Below, piece by piece: positions 1-4,459 of a stretch of 8,046 nt of DNA. Origin of the DNA: DASQWP01 sp050697555 (lineage in GTDB: Bacteria; Actinomycetota; Thermoleophilia; Gaiellales; Gaiellaceae); NCBI GenBank assembly GCA_050697555.1, contig JBOHAD010000092.1, forward strand, positions 1 through 8,046, in the 5' to 3' direction. How positions within the stretch are numbered: the first letter of the stretch is position 1; each line of letters starts with the position of its first letter. Below the pieces are notes generated by a model that was not told the DNA's origin, ran no database searches, and saw only the letters and a program-made list of their open reading frames with translations. The position numbers were made by a program, and so were the translations under genes.

Positions 1-26
1 AGGACCGCATTAGCATGAAGAATCAT

Positions 27-78
27 CGAGCCCTCCCTGTGGTTGCGACTCCGACAAGCCGCACCCTAGGAGGGCTCG
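27..78. repeat. 10-bp perfect inverted repeat
   Basis: The arms cgagccctcc (27-36) and ggagggctcg (69-78) are exact reverse complements, separated by 32 bases. No gene can be recognised across it. It could be the remains of a terminator or of a mobile-element end. There is no T-tract after either arm, so a terminator role is not shown. Confidence 0.45.
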
Positions 79-153
79 TTGACGTCAGCCGCTCAGCCGA
101 CCGTCAACAACCTGTCTGGGAACTACAGCTAGGTCACCGTCCTTCTTCTCCAG

Positions 154-289
154 CGTGCGCTTCAACTCCGCGTGAACCTCTCCGCCCACGGACGCGTGCT
201 ACGTCACGCTCGCGGAGCGCCTGAACGCTCCCCTCGTCACGGCGGATGCTCGACTGGCCGCGGGCCGCCCGCCGCCACACCGCCGCTGA
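154..289 (+). pseudogene. C-terminal remnant of a PIN-domain (VapC-like) toxin
   Basis: From 154 one frame reads RALQLRVNLSAH and, after a one-base shift at 190, the next frame continues DACYVTLAERLNAPLVTADARLA to a stop at 287-289. Together this follows the conserved C-terminal half of VapC/PIN ribonucleases, which typically reads L-R-x-N-L-S-A-Y-D-A-x-Y-V-x-L-A-E-x-L then L-x-T-x-D-x-R-L. The acidic residues of the PIN active site (the D of the YDA-like motif and the TAD aspartate) are still present, but the N-terminal half with the first catalytic Asp is not recognisable upstream and the frame is broken. No antitoxin partner is visible. I read it as a decayed toxin-antitoxin gene; the assignment rests on this motif match only. 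Confidence 0.6.
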
Positions 290-318
290 ATGATCGTCGC
301 GATTTGACCGGCATGCGA

Positions 319-590
319 TCAGGTGGCGAGCCGCGGGCGCGTGACGACCTCGGCGAGCGCCCGGACGACGGCACGATCGAACGCGTGCCGGCGCAGCGCT
401 CCACCGCCGAGGCCCCGCCGACCTGCTCCAGCATGCGCTCGCCCTCGACGATGTGAGTCTTCACGACGGCGAACTCCTAGTCGGTGAGGGCACCCGGCTT
501 GTTGACGATCCGGGGATACGGATCTCGCCGACGTCGTGCAGGAGCGCGAGCTCCACTAAAGCTGCGCGTGCGTTCGCCCGATGTTCTTGG
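319..590 (-). pseudogene. Decayed HD-GYP domain (C-terminal part), frameshifted and internally deleted
   Basis: Read on the minus strand, about 590 down to 512 gives ARAALVELALLHDVGEIRIP, the HD motif of an HD-GYP phosphodiesterase. The frame then shifts: RIVNKPGALTD ends at an in-frame TAG (477-479), where related proteins have E/P-E. It continues EFAVVKTHIVEGERMLEQVGG, the metal-binding HIVEGE/HTIDGE helix. About 70 residues, including the whole H-E-x-x-D-G-x-G-Y-P loop, are then missing. The sequence resumes with AVERCAGT and, after another shift, FDRAVVRALAEVV, the typical C-terminal F-D-P-x-V-V helix, ending at a TGA (319-321). With one nonsense codon, two frameshifts and a deletion it cannot be active. 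Its closest visible relative is the intact HD-GYP protein at 4460-5836. Confidence 0.8.
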
Positions 591-641
591 GGCCTGGTCG
601 CTGCTTCCGGCAGTGAGAACCCTGACAGGAAAGGGATGAAC

Positions 642-1040
642 ATGAGGAAAAGGACAGGCATCGCCGCCCTCGCGGCTCTTCTCGTCTTCGGCGGCGTGCT
701 TGCCATGGCAGCCTCCCTCGGCGGGATCACGAGCAGCACGGTCGGCGCGGACAACGTCGCCGTCGCCGCCTGCGACACCAACGGCGTCAGCACGAGCTAC
801 AGCACCGCGTGGGATGCGACGGACGAGCGCTACGAGATCTCGAGCGTCACTGTGAGCGGCGTCAGCGACACCTGCGACGGGCAGACGCTCAGCGTCAGCC
901 TGACGGACTCGACGGATGCGCAGATCGGCTCGGGGAGCGTCGCCATCCCCACGAGCGCGGCGACGTCCTTCGACGTCTCGCTCTCGACCGCCGCGTCGGC
1001 GGAAGATTCGGCGGGCGTGCACGTCCTCATCGCGAGCTAG
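642..1040 (+). CDS. Small secreted protein, paralog 1 of an exported pair (function unknown)
   Basis: 132 residues from ATG 642. The purine-rich AGGAAAGGG at 627-635 sits 6 bases before this ATG, whereas an ATG at 636 directly abuts it, so 642 is preferred. Residues 1-5 are basic (MRKRT) and 6-24 are hydrophobic, followed by AASLGGITSSTVGADN, so the protein is exported with a Sec-type leader. The mature part is rich in Ser, Thr, Ala and Val, with alternating beta-type pattern, and has just two cysteines (C44 in AACDTNG and C78 in DTCDG) that could pair. It ends SAGVHVLIAS. The gene at 1122 is a clear paralog sharing the post-leader motif, both cysteines and the AGVHV end. It is the first gene of the operon that ends in a signal peptidase, which suggests it is a substrate. 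I know of no function; a fibre or matrix subunit is a guess by analogy with TasA. Confidence 0.85.
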   Translation: MRKRTGIAALAALLVFGGVLAMAASLGGITSSTVGADNVAVAACDTNGVSTSYSTAWDATDERYEISSVTVSGVSDTCDGQTLSVSLTDSTDAQIGSGSVAIPTSAATSFDVSLSTAASAEDSAGVHVLIAS

Positions 1041-1056
1041 CGAGGACAAACGGCAT

Positions 1057-1095
1057 GTGAGCGGCGGGATTCGTGCACCGAGTCCGCCCGCTCAC
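1057..1095 (+). promoter_or_regulatory. Intercistronic hairpin between the two small secreted genes
   Basis: gtgagcgg (1057-1064) is the exact reverse complement of ccgctcac (1088-1095), and inner bases (gga 1067-1069 with tcc 1083-1085) can extend the stem past small bulges around a 13-base loop. It lies between the stop at 1040 and the ribosome-binding site at 1107-1112. There is no T-tract, so full termination is doubtful. Partial termination or mRNA stabilisation, which would set the ratio of the two products, is inference. Confidence 0.5.
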
Positions 1096-1121
1096 GTTCA
1101 CGGCCCAGGAGGCGTTCGCGC

Positions 1122-1517
1122 GTGAGAAGACTCGTTCTCGGTACCACAGCGGCTGTCGCAGTCGTCACGGCCGGCCTGGCGTCGGCTGCGGCCCTCGGTG
1201 GGATCAGCAGCGACCACGTCTCGGCCGGCAATGCGGCGATCGCGGCCTGTGACGGGAACGGCTTCAGCGTCAGCTATACCACCGTCGGCGGCAACGTGAC
1301 CGCCGCGACCGTCGCCGACATCGCCGATCCCGACTGCGAAGGTGGCAACGTCTCGATCACGATCACGGACAGCGCGGGCGACGGCATCGCGAGCGGAGGG
1401 CCGAGCTCGATCCCGACTGATGGGGACACGAGCCCGAACTCGCTGACCGTCTCGGTCAGCCCGCAGCCCGCGGCCGAGCAGGTGGCCGGGGTCCACGTCG
1501 CGGTCGTGGGGCCCTGA
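1122..1517 (+). CDS. Small secreted protein, paralog 2 of an exported pair (function unknown)
   Basis: 131 residues starting at a GTG, chosen because a near-perfect AGGAGG (1107-1112) lies 9 bases upstream and because the leader then begins MRRL like its neighbours. Hydrophobic residues 5-24 are followed by ALGGISSDHVSAGNAAIAACD, which aligns with ASLGGITSSTVGADNVAVAACD of the preceding gene. It has two cysteines (C43, C72) at matching places, a repeated beta-like Ser/Thr/Val pattern (NVSITITDSAGDGIASG against TLSVSLTDSTDAQIGSG in paralog 1) and the same AGVHV near the C-terminus. The next gene begins 1 base after its stop, so translation of the two is probably coupled. It is likely a second substrate of the signal peptidase encoded at 2191. 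Its function is unknown; a minor subunit of the same surface structure is a guess. Confidence 0.88.
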   Translation: MRRLVLGTTAAVAVVTAGLASAAALGGISSDHVSAGNAAIAACDGNGFSVSYTTVGGNVTAATVADIADPDCEGGNVSITITDSAGDGIASGGPSSIPTDGDTSPNSLTVSVSPQPAAEQVAGVHVAVVGP

Positions 1518-1518
1518 C

Positions 1519-2190
1519 ATGCGACGCTTCCTTCTCCCGCCGCTCGTCGTCCTCGTGCCGGTCTGCTTGCTGCTCGGCGGCGCCGTCGGGTTCGCTGCCT
1601 CTCTCCCGCTAACGCCGAAGCGCCTTACCGTCTTCACGAGCGCGAGTTCCATCCCGATCAGCACCTGCACGTTGAGCGCCTCGGCAGCCGACACGTACGC
1701 GGACGGCGCGGCTCTCAGCCAGGGTTCGAACTTCGGCACGGCGACGCAGTTGCATGTCCGGTCGGATAGCCTCGGCAACAAGCGAAGCTTCGTCCGCTTC
1801 GACCTTTCCTCCTGCTCGATTCCGAGCGGCGCACGCATCGAGACAGCGACGGTGAGCCTCCACCTCTCGACCGCGCCCGGAGAGAACAGGACGTACCAGA
1901 TCCGGCGAGTAAGCGCCTCGTGGGGAGAGACGACGTTGACTTGGAGCAACCAGCCCGGCGTCGCCGGCTCGGCGACGGACAGCGCCTCCACCGGAACGAC
2001 GAACGGCGTCACGCTTGCCTGGGCGGTGGTGGCCGATGTGCAGGCGTTCGTGAACGGCACGGCAAACAATGGCTGGCGCGTCGCGGATGCGGCCGAGGGC
2101 GCTCTGATCGGTGTCGAGGGCAGACTCAGCTCCCGCGAGCACGCGACGGCGAGTCAGCGCCCCAGCCTGGTGATCACCTACTACCCGTAG
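1519..2190 (+). CDS. Secreted DNRLRE-type (CBM96-like) beta-sandwich protein
   Basis: 223 residues. The leader has MRR, a hydrophobic stretch (about 5-27), then AASLPLTPKRLTVF, which resembles the AASLGGITSSTVGAD of the upstream genes. Residues about 57-222 carry the hallmarks of the DNRLRE/CBM96 family: A-D-T-Y-A near the start, NFGTATQLHVRSD, the FVRFDLS strand (91-97), a V-S-L-H-L strand, VSASWGETTLTWSNQP (131-146), a short DVQAFVNG segment, and the closing LSSRE then RPSLVITY. Family members are extracellular beta-jellyroll modules found in surface and carbohydrate-associated proteins; here the module stands alone. Cysteines 50 and 99 could form a disulfide. Its ATG follows the previous stop by 1 base and its own TAG is directly followed by the ATG of the signal peptidase, so all are made together. 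Ligand and role (cap or anchor of a fibre, or glycan binding) cannot be told from the sequence. Confidence 0.88.
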   Translation: MRRFLLPPLVVLVPVCLLLGGAVGFAASLPLTPKRLTVFTSASSIPISTCTLSASAADTYADGAALSQGSNFGTATQLHVRSDSLGNKRSFVRFDLSSCSIPSGARIETATVSLHLSTAPGENRTYQIRRVSASWGETTLTWSNQPGVAGSATDSASTGTTNGVTLAWAVVADVQAFVNGTANNGWRVADAAEGALIGVEGRLSSREHATASQRPSLVITYYP

Positions 2191-2991
2191 ATGGTGGAGA
2201 CAGGCATCGAAGCGAGCGCATCGGAGTCCCGCGAGCGGAGGACTCGCCTGCGCCGTCCAAGCCACCGCACCGCGCGTAGGGCTGCGACGGTCGCGCTCCT
2301 CGCCGCCGCCGTCGCGTGTGCGCTGTTCGTCTGGCCCGGCTTTCTCTCCGGCGGGACGGCGTACGTGATCGTGTCCGGGCAGAGCATGGAGCCCACGCTC
2401 CACGCGGGCGACGTCGTCGTCACCGTACGGCATCGCACCTACGACGTCGGCGACGTCGTCGCGTACCGCATTCCGGAAGGAGAGCCGGGAGCAGGCGTGC
2501 TGGTGATTCATCGCATCGTCGCCGGCTCCGCGAGCTCTGGGTACATCACGCAGGGAGACGACCGAAACGGGCGCGACCCGTGGCGGCCACGGCCGCAAGA
2601 CGTCGTGGGAGCGGAGGGCCTAAGCGTGCCGCGGGTCGGCCTGGCGCTCGTGTACCTACGCACCCCGCTGGGGCTGGCAGCGCTCGCGGGCATCGTGACC
2701 GCTCTTCTAATCCTCGGCGGCTCGAGCACGAAGACCACGGCGGAAGGCGCGGGCGCAACGCGCAGCCTCAGCGCCCGGCTGCGTCGCGGCAGCCGCGACT
2801 CGCTCGCCGACGGCCTCGACGACGCCTCGCTCGGAAGGGACGATCCCGTCGCCGCCGACGCTCCCGAGTCTGCACCTCCCATGGCGGCCATCACCGCTCC
2901 CGACGGCGCGGGGAGACCGGCGATCACCGGCCCCGTGGTGACGCTAGCCCTCCTGGTCGCCGTCATCCTCGCCGCGCAACGGCATCTCTAG
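2191..2991 (+). CDS. Signal peptidase I, ER/SipW type
   Basis: 266 residues. After a charged cytoplasmic N-terminus (1-30) comes a membrane anchor (about 31-50) and then the peptidase core: YVIVSGQSMEPTL with the nucleophile Ser65, GDVVVTVRHRTYDVGDVVAYRI, VLVIHRIV with His107, and ITQGDDRNGRD with an acidic residue (Asp123/124). His in place of Lys as general base is the mark of the ER/archaeal/SipW branch, as opposed to the Ser-Lys LepB type. A second membrane segment follows at about 156-177. A low-complexity, charged region (178-245) leads to a third membrane segment at 247-263, a longer C-terminal tail than SipW usually has. The enzyme would cleave leaders outside the membrane. The start codon immediately follows the stop of the upstream gene (TAGATG) without its own ribosome-binding site, implying coupled translation. 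In SipW systems the peptidase sits beside its substrates, which suggests the three upstream secreted proteins are its targets. Confidence 0.92.
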   Translation: MVETGIEASASESRERRTRLRRPSHRTARRAATVALLAAAVACALFVWPGFLSGGTAYVIVSGQSMEPTLHAGDVVVTVRHRTYDVGDVVAYRIPEGEPGAGVLVIHRIVAGSASSGYITQGDDRNGRDPWRPRPQDVVGAEGLSVPRVGLALVYLRTPLGLAALAGIVTALLILGGSSTKTTAEGAGATRSLSARLRRGSRDSLADGLDDASLGRDDPVAADAPESAPPMAAITAPDGAGRPAITGPVVTLALLVAVILAAQRHL

Positions 2992-3051
2992 TAGCTCGAG
3001 CTCCACCGGCGGCCCTCGCGGCGGGGATCGCAGCCGTCTTTCGCCCAAACT

Positions 3052-3079
3052 CGGGAGCCTCCCGGCCGGGGCCGGGAAG
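3052..3079 (+). terminator. Possible weak terminator hairpin downstream of the signal peptidase operon
   Basis: tcccggcc (3060-3067) and ggccggga (3070-3077) form a GC-rich inverted repeat; an alternative small stem is cggga (3052-3056) with tcccg (3060-3064). It is about 60-80 bases after the stop at 2991. There is no T-run, so a terminator function is only suggested by position. Confidence 0.25.
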
Positions 3080-3169
3080 GTCTCCGCGCGGTCGCGCAGA
3101 GTCTCTACCTTCTACGCTCAGGGCCGGGGCGACGATCGTGAGCGCGCGGATTCTCGGGCCGTGTTGAGA

Positions 3170-3259
3170 GCTGGCGGTCGCCTTCCGTTCCGCCCCGTCG
3201 GCGTTGGAGCCAAGTGGCAGATCGACGACGTCTACGTCGATCTGTTCATCCAGCGCTAA
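3170..3259 (+). pseudogene. C-terminal tail of a secreted protein of the 3680-4300 family
   Basis: The frame ending at TAA 3257-3259 reads LPFRPVGVGAKWQIDDVY then VDLFIQR. It matches the last residues of the intact gene at 3680-4300 (ISFRLIAKGSVRVDDVYLDP), with the same F-R and D-D-V-Y-x-D pattern. The fuller GxxWQIDDVYVDP form is, from memory, typical of that actinobacterial family. Only about 29 codons are recognisable; the signal peptide and body are absent upstream. It lies on the strand opposite to the intact gene. Confidence 0.65.
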
Positions 3260-3271
3260 GGGGTAGCCGGC

Positions 3272-3516
3272 TCAGGAGGCGGTCGCGTCCGCCTCGAGCG
3301 CGCGTTCGAGCGCGCGCATGAGGAGGCCCGCGGAGGCCCCGAGCTCGCGGAGCTCCTCGCCGCGGGAACCGGTACGGCACTACGGCTGAGCGGCGGGAGC
3401 TCGAGGTCCGGCCCGCGAACGACGAGCGTCACGCGTTCATGCCCGCCGTGGCGGGCTGCCGCCCGGGCGACGTGGACGAGCGCGCAGCGCGTGGCGTCCG
3501 GCTCCACATGCACGAA
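3272..3516 (-). pseudogene. Frameshifted copy of the C-terminal half of the HisKA-like protein
   Basis: On the minus strand, about 3516 to 3370 reads VEPDATRCALVHVARAAARH, then GGHERVTLVVRGPDLELPPLSR, which aligns almost residue by residue with VEVDATRRALAQLARAAARH and GGHDSVTLVVRGPELELTPLSR of the intact protein at 5817-6398. After a frameshift near 3360 the match continues as RGEELRELGASAGLLMRALE to a TGA at 3272-3274 (intact: LGEEVRELGAAAAGVLIRAL). The HisKA domain with its phospho-accepting His is missing. The similarity also shows at the nucleotide level but is diverged, so this is an old copy or a related paralog, not a recent duplication. Confidence 0.82.
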
Positions 3517-3598
3517 GCACACGATCTTCTACTGCCCGAACTGCCAGACGGGCGGCCGCGTGCTCGAGGACCGGCGCCTGTCGCGGCTTCTGCGCTAG
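3513..3598 (+). pseudogene. Zinc-finger tail of an Fpg/Nei-type DNA glycosylase
   Basis: The frame ending at TAG 3596-3598 reads KHTIFYCPNCQTGGRVLEDR then RLSRLLR. The T-x-x-Y/F-x-C-P-x-C-Q ending is the second half of the C-terminal zinc finger of formamidopyrimidine-DNA glycosylase / endonuclease VIII. The first Cys pair and the catalytic N-terminus are not found upstream, where the antisense HisKA-like remnant begins at once. It is therefore a fragment left after a deletion or rearrangement. A hairpin follows, as expected after a gene end. Confidence 0.6.
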
Positions 3599-3605
3599 CA
3601 CCAGC

Positions 3606-3638
3606 AGACGGCGGGCGCCCCGTAGGCGCCCGCCGTCT
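3606..3638. terminator. Strong hairpin, probably a bidirectional terminator
   Basis: agacggcgggcgcc (3606-3619) and ggcgcccgccgtct (3625-3638) are perfect reverse complements, a 14-bp GC-rich stem with a 5-base loop (ccgta). It lies 8 bases after the stop of the glycosylase fragment (+) and 41 bases beyond the stop of the minus-strand gene at 3680-4300, so it can serve both. The + side is followed by tgttt only, a weak T-tract, as is usual in high-GC actinobacteria. Confidence 0.7.
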
Positions 3639-3679
3639 CGTGTTTCGGAGCGGCGCGCTCGAGAGCGCCCGCGCTCGGG

Positions 3680-4300
3680 TTACGTGCTCTTCCAGGGGTC
3701 GAGGTAGACGTCGTCGACCCGGACGCTGCCCTTCGCGATCAGGCGGAAGGAGATGCTGTCCGTGGCCAGGATGCCCCCGAGGTTCGTGACGAGAAGACCG
3801 ATCTCGGGCGAGGGCTTCCACGCCGACCCGCTCCTCACCGTTCCTCCGTCGAGGATGCTGAGGAGGCCGAGGAGGCTCTTGACGCGGACCTGGACGCGCA
3901 CGGTGCCGCCGCCGGTCGCGAAGAAGCGCATCTTCCAGTCGCCCGCGGCGAAGCACATGGGGGGCGTGATCACGGAGCTGCCGGACGGCATGTACAGCGA
4001 GTAACGGTCGCGCTTGGAGCGGACGAAGAAGGACTCGTTCCCGCGCACGATCCGGGCGCCGCCGCTCGACTTCCACGCGGGGCCGCCCGGCTCGAATGAG
4101 CCGCCTGGGACGAGCACGTAGTAAGCCCGGTCCCCCCACGGCTTGAATGGCTGCGACACGTTCGTGTCGCACGTCGACGGGCTGTCGGCCGGCGAGACGA
4201 GCCCCGGCAGAACGCCGGTGAGAAGGCCCGCCTGGGCCGGGGTTGCGAGCACGACGGCAGAGACGGTCGCAAGGAGCAAGATGGAAAGCCGCTTCGCCAC
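3680..4300 (-). CDS. Secreted protein of unknown function with W/V-DDVY-x-D C-terminus
   Basis: 206 residues from a GTG, supported by TAAGGGAGA about 6-8 bases upstream and by a textbook signal peptide directly after it: MAKR, hydrophobic 5-18, then TPAQA as the cleavage site near residue 24. The mature protein has C44 and C116 only (CDTNVSQPFKPWGDRAYYVL and PPMCFAAGDWKMRFFA), so a disulfide is possible. Landmarks are FKPWGD, GGSFEPGGPAWKSSGGARIV, RGNESFFV, SLYMPSGSS, then RVQVRVKSLLG, LDGGTV, WKPSPEI and the final ISFRLIAKG / DDVYLDPW. The pattern of short beta strands ending in a D-D-V-Y-x-D strand suggests an extracellular jellyroll, like carbohydrate-binding modules. I recall this as an uncharacterised family frequent in soil actinobacteria; no function is known to me. 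It is transcribed divergently from the HD-GYP gene; a hairpin lies 41 bases after its stop. Confidence 0.88.
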   Translation of the reverse strand: MAKRLSILLLATVSAVVLATPAQAGLLTGVLPGLVSPADSPSTCDTNVSQPFKPWGDRAYYVLVPGGSFEPGGPAWKSSGGARIVRGNESFFVRSKRDRYSLYMPSGSSVITPPMCFAAGDWKMRFFATGGGTVRVQVRVKSLLGLLSILDGGTVRSGSAWKPSPEIGLLVTNLGGILATDSISFRLIAKGSVRVDDVYLDPWKST

Positions 4301-4459
4301 AGATTTTCTCCCTTAGCCGCAGAGTCTTCGAGCCCTCTGACTGTGGTGCCGCGGGACGCGGGGTGCGATCACCCGATCGGGGGAGCCTCGATCCCTCAGA
4401 GGGAGGTTCCGCACGCGCGTATCAAGGGCGGAGGCGCCACAGCCGATCTTGAGACCGTC
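4301..4459. promoter_or_regulatory. Divergent intergenic region with small palindromes
   Basis: This 159-base stretch must hold the promoters of the secreted-protein gene (-) and the HD-GYP gene (+). It contains cccgatcggg (4368-4377 area), a perfect 13-base palindrome tccctc-a-gaggga (4392-4404) and ccgcg-gga-cgcgg near 4350. Any of them could be an operator. I could not identify convincing -35/-10 boxes, and no cyclic-di-GMP riboswitch core is visible. Confidence 0.3.

Noticed and set aside
453..635. N-terminal extension of the first secreted gene upstream of its ATG
   Set aside because: The frame is open, but these codons are antisense to the HD-GYP remnant and would bury the leader; the ribosome-binding site at 627-635 fits ATG 642.
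1098..2598. Long minus-strand open frames across the secretion operon
   Set aside because: High-GC shadow frames, Arg/Ala-rich and without any domain, opposite genes with clear leaders and motifs.
2316..3167. 283-codon + strand frame overlapping the signal peptidase gene
   Set aside because: Arg-rich out-of-frame shadow of the peptidase gene.
4343..4459. Longer HD-GYP protein starting at GTG 4343
   Set aside because: The 39 extra residues have no recognisable pattern, overlap palindromic promoter-like DNA, and the ATG at 4460 gives a sensible N-terminus. The choice is not certain because the ribosome-binding site at 4460 is weak.
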